DNA of 64,000 bases from Legionellaceae bacterium (lineage in GTDB: Bacteria > Pseudomonadota > Gammaproteobacteria > Legionellales > Legionellaceae): positions 164,719 through 228,718 of the forward strand of contig JARGPP010000013.1 of assembly GCA_029210085.1 (NCBI GenBank), given 5' to 3'. The notes under the pieces were generated by a model, which saw only the letters and a program-made list of their open reading frames with translations, was not told where the DNA came from and searched no databases. This document shows, piece after piece, positions 43,825-53,712 of this stretch (its first letter is position 1; each line of letters begins with the position of its first letter). The translations under genes were made by a program, and so were the position numbers.

Positions 43825-46332
43825 CTAGCGTTTTTGAGCGTTATCACCATATTTTTTGATGAGCGTTTGTAACGGAAGTGGCTTATCAAAATAATAACCT
43901 TGAATAATATGACACCCATGTTTTTTTAGAAAAGTCACTTCATCTTCGTTTTCCACACCCTCTGCAACAATACATAAATCTAAATTTTTAGAAAAGTTAA
44001 TCGTAAATTTTATGATATTTGAAACCTTAGCATCACGTTTTTGAAGCCCATCAATTAGTGTTTTATCGATTTTTAAAATAGAAAAAGGAAGTTCTCTAAT
44101 ATAACGTAAAGAAGCATAACCCGTTCCAAAATCATCGAGCGCTAAATCAATACCAATTGCTCTTATTTCTCTTAACGTACTTTGTTCATGCCTAAAGTTT
44201 GTAAGTAATTTCTGTTCTGTTACTTCTAAAGTTAAAAGCGCTACTGGGAAATGAGTCTTTTGAATAATAGCTTTAAGCTTATCCAAAAAATCGTCTTCTC
44301 TAAGTTGTACAGCAGACAAGTTAATAGATAAATGAACATTTTGATTATCAATATTTTTAAGAAACTCCATATGACTAATCATTGCTCGCTCTAAAATAGA
44401 GTAGCCCATAGGAATAATTAAACCTGACTCTTCGGCAACAGTAATACACTCTTGGGGTGATACAGGGTATAAATCATTGTCTTCAGGCCATCGAAAAAGC
44501 GCTTCAACACCATATAACAGGCCTGTTTTTACAAAAAACTGTGGTTGATAATATAAATTAAACGTATCATTTTTAATGATCGATTGCAGTGCCTTTTCAA
44601 CCTTACTTTTTCTTTCAAATTCGTGTTTAAGTATTTGAGTAAAAATTTTAAAATTACTTTTTCCTTCAGTTTTAACGCAATACATACTGTAATCAGCATA
44701 TTTTAAGAGCGCTTCTGGAGTCTTTGCATGTTCGGGATAAATTGAAATACCAACGCTAACAAAAACGTTTAACCGGCCATGTTCAATCATAAATTTTGGA
44801 CTTAAAGTTGCCTGACATTTTTCGGTGAAACGCTTAATCTCCGCTTTATTTTTAAACTCCGTATATAATAGTACAAATTCATCACCGCCAATTCGTCCAA
44901 TGCAATCAGTTTTCTTCGTTATTTTAGCTAAACGCTGATAAACTTCACGAAGTATGCTATCTCCTGTTTTATGTCCCCAAATATCATTAATATGCTTAAA
45001 GTTATCAATATCTATAAATAAAACAGCGAGAAAACCCTTTGTTTTTTTCATGGCCTCATTTAATTTAAAAATAAATTGATTACGATTTAAAGCCCCCGTT
45101 AAAGTATCGTAAATAGACAGCTCTAATAGTTTTTTTTCTTTATCTAAAATCGCTTGTTTAAGTACATAAACTTCATCGGGTAAATGATATACAAACCTTA
45201 AAGGAAGGCTTTTTTCATTAGACTCAATAACAGCAGACGCTAAATCAGAAAGAGGCTTAAATATTTTTTTGACTAGCCATATAATGACAACAAATGAAAG
45301 CAGGAAAAAGATAAGACTTGCAAAAATAATTTTTTGTATCACCCGATCATTTAAATCAAAAAAAGACGGTATTTTGCATTGATTGATTAAATAGATATAC
45401 CTACTTTTAACACGCTCATCATAATGCAACTTAGAAAAATATATTATTTTATGCTTAAAAAAAACAAAACCTGAATTTTTATTGAGTTGCTTAATTTTAT
45501 GCGCATATGTCTCTAATTGCTTAGTTTCTACGTCAATTGATTTATCAAAAGAAGTAGAAACAATATTTTTTTCTAAACAAAAAAAATCTCCCGCATCGTT
45601 TAAAATACTAATATTATCTTGATTGCCTAAAAAGTGATTATCATATAAGTTCAATAAAATTTTTTGTATAAATGCGACATAGTTTAGATTAATCACTAAT
45701 ACACCAAACGGTTTTCCATCAAAATCAATGCGTTTCATCACTCTCATGGTTAGATAAACGGGGTATTCAATCCTGCCATTTTCTTTATTGGGTGTAACAT
45801 CTGAAATATACAACTCTGGATAATTCATCTGTTTCCACTGATAAAAATAAGGTTCATTTGCCTTATTTTGTAGTGATTTTTCTGGCACTAGACTGGTTTT
45901 ATTTTCTTTTTGATCGACACGGGTTAATTCTTGTCCATTAAGATGGATATATCTGATTTGACTAAAAGTTCGGTTTGTTTTAAGAAATGCAGAAAAAATA
46001 ACTTGTAACCGACTTTTCCAGAATGACAGAGAAGAGTTATCAACTGGATCTATGCCTTTGTTATCCGTGCTTCGGATAATACCTTGAATCGGTGGCGTAT
46101 CACTGATTACATTTAAAGCTCTTGTGATACCATTTAACTCATTGAAAAAGTTCAAACCAATCAGTTCTGTCTTTTTCTCTAAGTTTTCTCGGGTACTGGC
46201 TAGGAGCTTCGCTTGGTAAGTCGATTGCCCATAAAATCCTACAAGCAGTGATAGAAAAATTGAAATACAGAGTGATAAAACGATCATTTTATTTTTTAAT
46301 GTTGCATTTTTAGTCCAATATTTTTTTATCAT
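43825..46332 (-). CDS. Membrane GGDEF-EAL cyclic-di-GMP signalling protein
   Basis: 835 residues from the ATG at 46330-46332 (AGGTGA upstream; an in-frame GTG lies 12 bases earlier). Membrane helix (MIVLSLCISIFLSLLVGFYG), a periplasmic Cache-like sensor (about 45-330, with DVTPNKENGRIEYPVYLTMRV), a second helix (IIFASLIFFLLSFVVIIWLV) and a HAMP-like linker. The GGDEF domain has an intact RIGGDEFVLL and DIDNFKHINDIWGH; the inhibitory site reads KKTD rather than RxxD. The EAL domain has GVEALFRW, SINLSAVQL, LEVTEQ, LALDDFGTGYASLRY and VAEGVENE, so it should hydrolyse c-di-GMP. Both activities are possible; the net output is unknown. Confidence 0.93.
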   Translation of the reverse strand: MIKKYWTKNATLKNKMIVLSLCISIFLSLLVGFYGQSTYQAKLLASTRENLEKKTELIGLNFFNELNGITRALNVISDTPPIQGIIRSTDNKGIDPVDNSSLSFWKSRLQVIFSAFLKTNRTFSQIRYIHLNGQELTRVDQKENKTSLVPEKSLQNKANEPYFYQWKQMNYPELYISDVTPNKENGRIEYPVYLTMRVMKRIDFDGKPFGVLVINLNYVAFIQKILLNLYDNHFLGNQDNISILNDAGDFFCLEKNIVSTSFDKSIDVETKQLETYAHKIKQLNKNSGFVFFKHKIIYFSKLHYDERVKSRYIYLINQCKIPSFFDLNDRVIQKIIFASLIFFLLSFVVIIWLVKKIFKPLSDLASAVIESNEKSLPLRFVYHLPDEVYVLKQAILDKEKKLLELSIYDTLTGALNRNQFIFKLNEAMKKTKGFLAVLFIDIDNFKHINDIWGHKTGDSILREVYQRLAKITKKTDCIGRIGGDEFVLLYTEFKNKAEIKRFTEKCQATLSPKFMIEHGRLNVFVSVGISIYPEHAKTPEALLKYADYSMYCVKTEGKSNFKIFTQILKHEFERKSKVEKALQSIIKNDTFNLYYQPQFFVKTGLLYGVEALFRWPEDNDLYPVSPQECITVAEESGLIIPMGYSILERAMISHMEFLKNIDNQNVHLSINLSAVQLREDDFLDKLKAIIQKTHFPVALLTLEVTEQKLLTNFRHEQSTLREIRAIGIDLALDDFGTGYASLRYIRELPFSILKIDKTLIDGLQKRDAKVSNIIKFTINFSKNLDLCIVAEGVENEDEVTFLKKHGCHIIQGYYFDKPLPLQTLIKKYGDNAQKR

Positions 46333-46777
46333 TCTTCGTATCACCTATGCACTTTATTTTGTTCAAAGCATTGGGATTTGAAAATCATCCACCTAAGAGC
46401 TCATCACCAAACAAACAGTACGTAATAGAAGGAAAAGAAAAATAACGCTCTTTAAGTAACTTTTACCCCATTCTAGCGTTCACTAACCCTTAATCACGCT
46501 ACTTATTAGAACTATCTCCAAAAATTATCACTCATTTTAGTATAGTTGCTTTTATGACTAATCTGAGATGCTCATCCGTATTTGAAGTTCGTATGTCTCA
46601 TACAAATATGATTTTATGCATGCAACACTCACAAGCATTGCTAAAGTGAGGATAATTTTACCGAGAAAGGCATGAGCTTAGGGCGTGTTAACAAGTGTCA
46701 ATACGCCCTACTATTTTTTATTTTTATGATATTCCTAAAACCCATAGAGCTTACCTGGATCTCGCTCAACAAATGTA
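46333..46777. other. Intergenic region with an orphan terminator-like hairpin
   Basis: About 445 bases without a supported gene. TAGGGCGT (46679-46686) and ACGCCCTA (46703-46710) make a perfect 8-bp G+C-rich stem followed by TATTTTTTATTTTT on the plus strand. No known plus-strand gene ends here, so it may close a small RNA or a short peptide gene; a 31-codon frame begins ATG at 46554. A TATAGT -10-like element lies at about 46542. Confidence 0.45.
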
Positions 46778-47998
46778 TCATTCAGCTCTAGGATCAATCT
46801 CAACCATAATAGGTGTTGTTTGTGGCATAATCTGAAATGGTTCTTCTTGAGGCGGACTTTCTTTTTGTGTTTTTCTCCATGAAAATAATGCAGCAACACA
46901 TCCGGAAATTAAAATAAAATAGATAAAAACACTCGCCCCATTTAATCGATGCATAAACAGTGGAGCGACAAAAGGACCAAGGGCTGCACCAATACTATAA
47001 GAGAGTAATAACCCTTGAATGCCTGCAACAATATCTTTTGCTTCTAGCGTATCGCAAGAATAGCTAATGCTAATTGGATAAATAGTAAAGGTTAACCCAC
47101 CAAAAATAGTAATGAGTACAAGCGAGAGTATGTAGTTTTCAAAAGAAAACATTAACAATAATGATACGAGCATCACACAAATAGAAACAATCACCACCAC
47201 TAGTCTTCGATCAAAAATATCTGAAAGCTTTCCAACAGGATATTGTAATGTCATGCCTCCAATAATAAGAAAAAACATAAATGAAGAAACTCTTGAATTG
47301 TCATGAAATACATTTGAAAATAACACAGGGAATAATGCATAAATTGCACTTAATGTCATACCAGCAAAAAAACATCCCAAAATACCAGATGTTGTCTGCT
47401 TGTATAAAGTTTTCAATCTCATGGTGGAAGGTTCATCAAACTGTGGCATTGTTATGTATGTCATAGACAAAGGAATAACCGATAAAGAACATAACATTGC
47501 GACAACACCATAGGTCAGTAAATTATTTTGATTATCTAACCTTATTAGCAACTGCCCAAAAGCCTGTGCCGCATAAAACACTATCATATATAAAGATAAA
47601 ATACGTCCACGTGTTAACGCTGTACTATTACATAACAGCCAACTTTCAATCACAACAAAAATACCAGCTGTTCCAACCCCTCCCAAAAATCTAAGGACAA
47701 GCCATAGCGGCATATTATAAAATAATCCATGTAAAATAGTGATTACAGCTAACGCAGAAGCAAAAGTAGAAAAAGACCTAATGTGGCCCACTCGTGCAAT
47801 AAATCGCTCTATACTAAATGAGCCACATACAAGCCCAGCGTAATAAATACCCGTCATTGAGCCAACAAGCAATGCCGGCTCATGATTAATATTCATGGTA
47901 AGCGATAGCAACGTCAAAAAGAATCCACTCCCAAAAACAAAAATAAACAAACTCAATAAGGGGGCAATTGTTTTTCTAATAATATCTAACATAAGCAT
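46778..47998 (-). CDS. Major facilitator superfamily transporter (YcaD-like)
   Basis: 406 residues with 12 predicted membrane helices. MFS signatures are FIARVGHIRSFS in loop 2-3, LRFLGGVGTAGIFVVIESWL in helix 4-5 and PVGKLSDIFDRRLVVV in loop 8-9. The helix 4-5 ...ESWL.. and GR..SLY patterns resemble YcaD/Fsr-like permeases. The C-terminal tail is polar with many Pro and Glu. Substrate unknown. Monocistronic. Confidence 0.9.
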   Translation of the reverse strand: MLMLDIIRKTIAPLLSLFIFVFGSGFFLTLLSLTMNINHEPALLVGSMTGIYYAGLVCGSFSIERFIARVGHIRSFSTFASALAVITILHGLFYNMPLWLVLRFLGGVGTAGIFVVIESWLLCNSTALTRGRILSLYMIVFYAAQAFGQLLIRLDNQNNLLTYGVVAMLCSLSVIPLSMTYITMPQFDEPSTMRLKTLYKQTTSGILGCFFAGMTLSAIYALFPVLFSNVFHDNSRVSSFMFFLIIGGMTLQYPVGKLSDIFDRRLVVVIVSICVMLVSLLLMFSFENYILSLVLITIFGGLTFTIYPISISYSCDTLEAKDIVAGIQGLLLSYSIGAALGPFVAPLFMHRLNGASVFIYFILISGCVAALFSWRKTQKESPPQEEPFQIMPQTTPIMVEIDPRAE

Positions 47999-48040
47999 CC
48001 AACATACGATTCAGACAGTTAACCTTTGATTAGGCCGAGT

Positions 48041-48088
48041 AAAAAAGACTTATACTCTCAAAAAAGATAATATTGAAGTCTTTTTTTT
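48041..48088 (-). terminator. Terminator-like inverted repeat after the sulP-usp unit
   Basis: AAAAAAGACTT (48041-48051) and AAGTCTTTTTT (48076-48086) form an 11-bp A/T-rich stem with a 24-base loop, about 40 bases downstream of the usp stop. T-tracts appear on both strands. The stem is weak, hence moderate confidence. Confidence 0.5.
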
Positions 48089-48126
48089 AATTGATCATCA
48101 AAAATCCATATAAACTATAATTCAAA

Positions 48127-48978
48127 CTATTTAAATAAGAGTAGCGGTATCTTTGTTGTATGAAGCATATGGCTAGTGGTACTGCCTACAAAAAACTGTC
48201 GTATTTTTGAATGACCAAATGCACCCATGATTAATAAATCGATGGTATGCCGCTCAATATAATGCGTTAAAACAGGCTCAATGTCTCCTGTTAATTGCGC
48301 ACTCATCACCTGAATGCCCGTACCTTCTAATCTTTTTTTTGCTTTTAAAAATAGGTCGTTATGATTATTTTTATTCACCATCACCAAATGGCAGGTTAAA
48401 CCCTCAAATAAATGAACGTTTTCTACCAAGATATTTAGCGCTTTATGTGCTGTAGGGCTGCCATCAAAAGCAAACATTACCGCCCGAGGAGCTTTAAAAT
48501 CGGGCAAAGCCACTAATATAGGGCAATGAAGTGTTCGAATAATTGTTTCTAATTGACCGCCAACTTGAGATGTTCTTGACTGCGTTTTTTCTCCCTTGCG
48601 GCCCATTACGATAAGTTTTATGTCATGTTCAAGCGCTAATAACCCGTCCATAAGACTTCCATGTCGCTGTAAAGAACGTGCCTCTTTGATACCCCCCGCT
48701 ATCACGCGCTGATAGGCCTCTTCTAAAAGCTGCTTACCGTGTTGAAACGCAATTTTATTACGCTGCTCATCAAGTACTGATAACGCTTCAAGCAATTTTT
48801 CTCGGCTGCCCAAACCAATCGCTCCGGTAAGATTTGTATGAGAAACTTTTGATGGGTTATCCAATGTATGTAATAACGTCAAAGGTATTGAGCGTTTAAC
48901 AGCGGTCCAAACAGCCCAGTCACACACGGCAGCTGCTGAGATAGAGCCATCAATACAAGCGATAATTTGGTTTGACAT
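48127..48978 (-). CDS. Tandem universal stress protein (UspA x2)
   Basis: 283 residues comprising two Usp domains: QIIACIDGSISAAAVCDWAVWTA...LIVMGRKGEKTQSRTSQVGGQLETIIRTLHCPILVAL in the first half and AVMFAFDGSPTAHKALNIL...LLIMGAFGHSKIRQFFVGSTTSHMLHTTKIPLLLF in the second (each quoted in part). The second half has the ATP-binding G-x2-G-x9-G[S/T] pattern (GAFGHSKIRQFFVGSTT). The first is more degenerate. It follows the SulP transporter gene by 15 bases; SulP-Usp pairs are common in bacteria and may couple transport to energy or bicarbonate status. Confidence 0.92.
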   Translation of the reverse strand: MSNQIIACIDGSISAAAVCDWAVWTAVKRSIPLTLLHTLDNPSKVSHTNLTGAIGLGSREKLLEALSVLDEQRNKIAFQHGKQLLEEAYQRVIAGGIKEARSLQRHGSLMDGLLALEHDIKLIVMGRKGEKTQSRTSQVGGQLETIIRTLHCPILVALPDFKAPRAVMFAFDGSPTAHKALNILVENVHLFEGLTCHLVMVNKNNHNDLFLKAKKRLEGTGIQVMSAQLTGDIEPVLTHYIERHTIDLLIMGAFGHSKIRQFFVGSTTSHMLHTTKIPLLLFK

Positions 48979-48993
48979 AAATCACTCCTTCAC

Positions 48994-50481
48994 TTAATGA
49001 CCATTCATTAATTTTTCAAGTTCATCAGGCTTATCATGAACCCCAAAACGGTCGACAAGTGTTGCTGTTGCTGTATTCATGCCGATAATATCAACATTCG
49101 TTCCTTCTCTTTTAAATTTAATCACAATTTTATCTAATGTAGAAACAGCCGTAATATCCCAAAAATGCGCATGACTCACGTCAATAATAACTTTATCAAG
49201 CGCTTCTTTAAAATCAAAAGATTGTATAAATTTCTCTGATGAAGCAAAGAAAATTTGACCCAATACATGATAAGAACGACACGTGCTTTTAACATCAACG
49301 GTGGTATTGACCACAACAAATCGTCCCACTTTGTTCGCAAAAAACAAAGAGGCCAGTAATACCCCAATCAAAACACCATAAGCTAAATTGTGGGTTGCCA
49401 CAACAACCACAACGGTTGCTATCATCACAATATTAGATGACAGCGGATTTTTCTTCATATTTTTTATCGAATTCCAAGAGAATGTTCCAATAGACACCAT
49501 AATCATCACAGAGACTAAAGCCGCCATTGGAATACGTGCAACCCAATCACTTAAAAAAACCACCATAAGTAAGAGCACAATACCTGCTGTCAAAGTAGAC
49601 AAGCGGCCACGTCCACCCGACTTAATATTAATTACAGACTGACCAATCATAGCACAACCTGCCATTCCACCAAGAAGCCCTGTCATAAGGTTAGCAACTC
49701 CTTGGCTTTTACACTCTCTGTTTTTATCACTGGGGGTATCCGTTAAATCATCTACGATTGTTGCAGTCATCATCGACTCTAAAAGACCGACAACTGCAAG
49801 CGCTATAGAATAAGGAAAAATAATGCCCAATGTTTCCAAAGTGAGCGGCATGTGTGGCCAAAGAAATACAGGTAATGTATCCGGTAATGTACCCATATCA
49901 CCCACTGTGCGAATCGGTAGTTTTAAATAGATAGAAAGTATCGACAAAAAAATAATACAAACCAATGGAGACGGAATTGTTTTATTCATATAAGGAAATA
50001 AATAGATAATCATAAGCCCACCTGCCGTCATTGCATAAACATGCCAGGTTACGTTTGTTAATTCAGGCAATTGCGCTAAAAAAATAAGAATAGCGAGTGC
50101 ATTCACAAAGCCCGTGACAACCGACTGTGACACAAAACGCATTAAACTGCCGAGTCTCAAGTAACCAAAAATTATCTGGATAATACCGGTGAGTAGTGTT
50201 GCACCGAGTAAATACTGTAACCCATGCGTTTTAACTAAGGTCACCATTAATAGCGCCATTGCCGCAGTGGCAGCTGATATCATCCCTGGCCGCCCCCCTA
50301 AAAATGCACTCACAACAGCCATCGAAAATGAAGCATACAGGCCTATTTTAGGATCTACACCTGCAATAATTGAAAAAGCTATTGCTTCAGGAATCAGCGC
50401 TAATGCAACAACAATGCCTGCCAGTAGGTCTGCTCGGATATTGCCAAACCAGTCTTCACGTGTGGAATAAAATAACATCAT
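48994..50481 (-). CDS. SulP/SLC26 family anion transporter
   Basis: 495-residue membrane permease with about 12-14 helices and a C-terminal STAS domain (about 400-490; [28 protein letters not shown] in pieces). The N-terminus [31 protein letters not shown] is the SulP signature, and [27 protein letters not shown] is the second conserved block. Such proteins carry sulfate, bicarbonate or dicarboxylates; the sequence does not decide which. Operon with the UspA protein. Confidence 0.92.
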   Translation of the reverse strand: MMLFYSTREDWFGNIRADLLAGIVVALALIPEAIAFSIIAGVDPKIGLYASFSMAVVSAFLGGRPGMISAATAAMALLMVTLVKTHGLQYLLGATLLTGIIQIIFGYLRLGSLMRFVSQSVVTGFVNALAILIFLAQLPELTNVTWHVYAMTAGGLMIIYLFPYMNKTIPSPLVCIIFLSILSIYLKLPIRTVGDMGTLPDTLPVFLWPHMPLTLETLGIIFPYSIALAVVGLLESMMTATIVDDLTDTPSDKNRECKSQGVANLMTGLLGGMAGCAMIGQSVINIKSGGRGRLSTLTAGIVLLLMVVFLSDWVARIPMAALVSVMIMVSIGTFSWNSIKNMKKNPLSSNIVMIATVVVVVATHNLAYGVLIGVLLASLFFANKVGRFVVVNTTVDVKSTCRSYHVLGQIFFASSEKFIQSFDFKEALDKVIIDVSHAHFWDITAVSTLDKIVIKFKREGTNVDIIGMNTATATLVDRFGVHDKPDELEKLMNGH

Positions 50482-50803
50482 TCAGTTTTATCCTATGCAT
50501 TAATAGTGAGCCACAAATTTCAAGGCTGAATCAACTTTTATCGCTTTTTTTTACTTCAAAAACCCAACTATGCCGATCGAAATTCACCCTGACTTCCTCA
50601 ACACTTCTTTAAAGCGTATAAATAGAATAAACCTGTGAGATATGGGGTCAAGTTTGTTTTTAGTGTTTCAAAACCAACGGCTGTTGATAAGCGATTCTAT
50701 CTCCTATCTGCTACACAGGCATACAGTGCCCAATCAAATGCATTGCAACGCATCAAAACAAGCATGCTATTCGCCTATATTACAATATTCAAAAGGAGAT
50801 TTT
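50482..50803. other. Intergenic leader region
   Basis: About 320 bases between the divergent sulP gene and the unknown gene at 50804. An open frame upstream of 50804 continues in phase with that gene but lacks a ribosome site. No RNA gene or convincing promoter was recognised. Confidence 0.4.
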
Positions 50804-51406
50804 ATGTCTAAAAGCAAATCTAATATGGAACATTTTTTAGAAAAAATTAACTGCAAAAAAGTGGATTCATTTTATTTGCCAAGCACTCATCCCATAGCTG
50901 AGCACAGTTTCTTTTCCCAAGCACTTCCAACTCACACAGCACATACACCATCAGAGGAGCAACTTTATGTTGGAGACTTACGAAATATTATCCTAGAGGC
51001 AATTCATGCTTATCATCATCATTATTCATTTGCGACGAAAGCACATCAGTTAGCATCCTTGCTAAGGACATGCCATAGTGGACAAACTATATTAAATACT
51101 TTAGGTGATTTTTTAAATAAACATGCAACTCATGGACGAGAGACGCATCATCCTCTTGTTGCTTGCTTTGTGAGTCAACTTTTTTTGTCAGAGCGTCAAG
51201 ATATCCTTTCTCACCTTACAATACTCATCAGAGCGCAAGCCAAACAAAATCAACAAAAACAATGGGAAACTTTTACATTCCCATGCCATTTAGTGAATAA
51301 TAATCACCAAAAAACACTAGAAAATTTAACCCATATTTTCAAACTGTTTAGTACTATAAATACACAAGAAAAAGAAGGCTACCTGATGGTTGAATTAAAT
51401 GGTTGA
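50804..51406 (+). CDS. Hypothetical soluble protein, unknown family
   Basis: 200 residues from ATG 50804, preceded by AAAGGAG. The upstream in-frame extension to 50642 has no ribosome site. The protein is soluble and helical, rich in His (EAIHAYHHHYSF, THGRETHHPLVA), with Cys at residues near 20 and 95; no signal peptide or membrane span. Its first 50 residues look disordered. No family recognised, and its neighbours (other orphan genes, an IS remnant) mark this as accessory DNA. Confidence 0.68.
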   Translation: MSKSKSNMEHFLEKINCKKVDSFYLPSTHPIAEHSFFSQALPTHTAHTPSEEQLYVGDLRNIILEAIHAYHHHYSFATKAHQLASLLRTCHSGQTILNTLGDFLNKHATHGRETHHPLVACFVSQLFLSERQDILSHLTILIRAQAKQNQQKQWETFTFPCHLVNNNHQKTLENLTHIFKLFSTINTQEKEGYLMVELNG

Positions 51407-51697
51407 TAGTATCGCGACAATTACAGCTTAAAAACACTTGATTGCTACGCTTCGCTCGCATGGATAGCATAAATAATCTATTTTTATTAATGATGGCCAT
51501 ATATAGAACATTTAAAAAGATACAATCGCCAAAAAATAATGCGCTCAAGATTAAAATACAACAACAAAGTGCTTACTAATGACAGTATGATCTATTTTTG
51601 TCGCAATAAAACAAGTATAATTCATTCTTAGACACCAAATATAACCCTGACATTTAAAAAGACACACATAATCAATACCTATCATGTGAAAAATCCA

Positions 51698-52243
51698 ATG
51701 AAAAACACAAGCACATTACTGACTCTTTTATGTAGCACATTTTTATTTAATTTAAACTTTGCTGCTTATGCTTATGCTGATGCCTCAAATCATGAATTAT
51801 CAGCTTATTGCATTCAATCTGGTGGTCACGTAGAAAGAATGCAAGCCGAGTTCTCAACATCACATGGCATAGTTCATGGCCTAACAAAACTATTCTGCGA
51901 ATTTAATATGGACCACGGCACACAATCGATTGGTCTTGAAACTTTCTCGTCCACAGCCCCTAGTATTGCAGCAAGCTACGCAAAAACTTTAGCACCTCTC
52001 TATGAAGATTCACCTTTATGGCTGGGCCATGCGAGTAACCCTTCTTTAAATGTCTGCCAAAATTTAGGGGGTACATCTATAGGAACACTCAGTAGCGGTG
52101 GCTTTAAAAGTGCTTTAGGACAATCTGATATCTGTGTATTTGGTGATACCTCAATGATCAGCACATGGACTTTAATTTATATGACAAATCACCGAAATGG
52201 TTATGATGTGATTAAGAACCTTATTCGATCAAAACCTTTATAA
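51698..52243 (+). CDS. Exported protein with two C..xGG repeats (DUF333-like)
   Basis: 181 residues from ATG 51698 (an in-frame GTG at 51686 is possible). A signal peptide (NTSTLLTLLCSTFLFNLNFAAYAYA) is followed by two similar halves: AYCIQSGGHVERM...KLFCEFNMD and NVCQNLGGTSIGTL...SDICVFGDTSMISTW. The C-x3-GG...C-x-F pattern recalls the DUF333 (putative hemolysin) domain, but this is a by-eye match. Four conserved cysteines could form two disulfides. Probably periplasmic or secreted. Confidence 0.65.
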   Translation: MKNTSTLLTLLCSTFLFNLNFAAYAYADASNHELSAYCIQSGGHVERMQAEFSTSHGIVHGLTKLFCEFNMDHGTQSIGLETFSSTAPSIAASYAKTLAPLYEDSPLWLGHASNPSLNVCQNLGGTSIGTLSSGGFKSALGQSDICVFGDTSMISTWTLIYMTNHRNGYDVIKNLIRSKPL

Positions 52244-52335
52244 AACATCAAACTTACCTATCTCAGCTTAGAAATAAATCATAACGCTTGGCATCACAGA
52301 TAAAGTTTCAACAAATCCTAATCCTGACTTTTATA

Positions 52336-52428
52336 CTAGAGGGGCTGTTGACAATCCCCCCCCAGCACCTACGTGCCGTGGCCATATCATTACCCATCAG
52401 TATCTCTTCGCGTATTCAACATATTTTT
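52336..52428. repeat. Insertion-sequence end repeat, copy 1
   Basis: Direct copy, at about 85% identity by eye, of the segment at 57851-57939. Both begin CTAGAGG..CTGTTGA, share GGCCATATCATTACCCAT and AGTATCTCTTCGCGTATT, and end in AACATATTTT. Part of it is repeated in inverted orientation at 52637-52690, so the two flank the transposase remnant as opposite ends. Confidence 0.7.
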
Positions 52429-52438
52429 TTAATTATAT

Positions 52439-52649
52439 TTGCGAAATACGGAAAGCATTCCGGCGCCAGAGGAAATACCAACGTTACAAGAGGTTTTAAA
52501 AATGATTGCGCAACTGGGGTGGGTTCCTTGGTCGAAAACATGATGGTGAACCAGGGTCTATGGTGATGTGGAAAGGCATGAGAAGTCTTTGTGAGCATAT
52601 AAGAGCCCGTGAAGCATTTCAAAACGCATACGGACATACTTATGGGTAA
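52439..52649 (+). pseudogene. IS4-family transposase remnant (C-terminal part, frameshifted)
   Basis: Only the last roughly 70 codons remain. One frame reads IPAPEEIPTLQEVLKMIAQLG; after a one-base shift in the G-run at 52515-52522 the other frame continues GGFLGRKHDGEPGSMVMWKG, then MRSLCEHIRAREAFQ and a stop at 52647-52649. The IAQLGGFLGRK.DGEPG.....W.G pattern is characteristic of the IS4-family C-terminus. The catalytic DDE region is absent, so it is inactive. Confidence 0.75.
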
Positions 52650-52690
52650 TGATATGGCCACGGCTTATCCGCGTCATCCAGAGGCTCTTG
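52637..52690. repeat. Insertion-sequence end, inverted copy
   Basis: Contains TACTTATGGGTAATGATATGG-CC, the reverse complement of the core of the 52336-52428 repeat, and ends GAGGCTCTTGC, resembling the reverse of the other end. It overlaps the stop codon of the transposase remnant and marks its right boundary. Confidence 0.55.
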
Positions 52691-52845
52691 CTTAATGGCA
52701 AATATCCTCATATAAATCACGCCACTTAAAAAACACTAAAAAAAACGTGATTTTCATCTGAAAAGTGTTTATAGTTTACTGCAATGGAATTGGGGAGCCA
52801 CTTGGCAAACCAGATAAAGCTAGTCAAACAGAAAAGGAATTCACA

Positions 52846-53679
52846 ATGAAACGTGCTCTAGTAGCGCCTCTCTCCGAGGTTGCCTATAAAATATTTTTAA
52901 CGCCCAGTGCTTCAATCACAGAAAAAGCAGCTCAATTTGCAGGCTGTGTTGCACATCAAGCTTCGTCTTCTCATCTTCCTAGAAATCGCTCAGATGCTTT
53001 TGGTCGTCTTGCAGCTCAAAACATGCTCAATTTAATTCAAAGCAGTTATCAATACTCATCTAATCAAGCAGACAAAAGTACGGCCGTCCAAGAAGCGCAA
53101 GCTGAACAGGTTAAAGCACAAGTTCCCTGGATTCAGACACCAACACCACCTATGCCCTGTCAAAATACTCAGTTAGAATCACTTGAAATGATTCGTAGCA
53201 GAACTTTTCACGACAATGGCTACCTGACAAACTCCGACACAGTGTTTAAAAGTAAATGCCTCAATAGAAGTCAAAATGAAATAGAGTCATCCAGTAATAT
53301 TTACCCCAAAGCTTATTGTGTGGCTTTTCTTGCTTTTGAACGTGCTGCAAAAACAAATACGCAGCAACAGTTTGAATCTATCATTCAAAAAGAGCTCATG
53401 CAGGAATTAGCAGAGCCCTTTTCTTACACTGAATTTTGTCTACAAATATTAAAAAGTAAAGAACTGAGCGCCATTATGGGTGTGGTTCTTGTTTTAGGCT
53501 TGATTTTATTAGCTCTCCCTAGTTTTGAAGTGGTTTTTATGGCTGAAACAACCACATACGCACTCGGAGGAAGCATGGCTTTTTTAGGCAGTGCATATCA
53601 TTTATGGAGACTATTTTCACCTGCACCTAAAACTTCGGAAGAAGACAGTGAAAAACTACTTGTACCTCAATCCCTTTAA
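52846..53679 (+). CDS. Hypothetical protein with C-terminal membrane hairpin
   Basis: 277 residues from ATG 52846 (AAGGA upstream; the frame is open back to 52765). The N-terminal 200 residues are polar and helical with no recognised motif. Near the C-terminus two hydrophobic segments (IMGVVLVLGLILLALPSFEVVF, then ALGGSMAFLGSAYHLW) form a likely membrane hairpin before an acidic tail (TSEEDSEKLL). No signal peptide. First of three neighbouring genes on one strand with a similar membrane-plus-coil style. Confidence 0.72.
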   Translation: MKRALVAPLSEVAYKIFLTPSASITEKAAQFAGCVAHQASSSHLPRNRSDAFGRLAAQNMLNLIQSSYQYSSNQADKSTAVQEAQAEQVKAQVPWIQTPTPPMPCQNTQLESLEMIRSRTFHDNGYLTNSDTVFKSKCLNRSQNEIESSSNIYPKAYCVAFLAFERAAKTNTQQQFESIIQKELMQELAEPFSYTEFCLQILKSKELSAIMGVVLVLGLILLALPSFEVVFMAETTTYALGGSMAFLGSAYHLWRLFSPAPKTSEEDSEKLLVPQSL

Positions 53680-53712
53680 TTCAAGCAACTCACTCAATCA
53701 TAGGAGATTCAT

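Noticed and set aside
52288..52566. Plus-strand 92-residue frame over the IS end
   Set aside because: It uses neither of the two frames that match the transposase and begins in the repeat; treated as chance open frame.
52416..52661. Minus-strand open frame over the IS remnant
   Set aside because: The opposite strand carries the recognisable IS4-type transposase end, so this frame is incidental.
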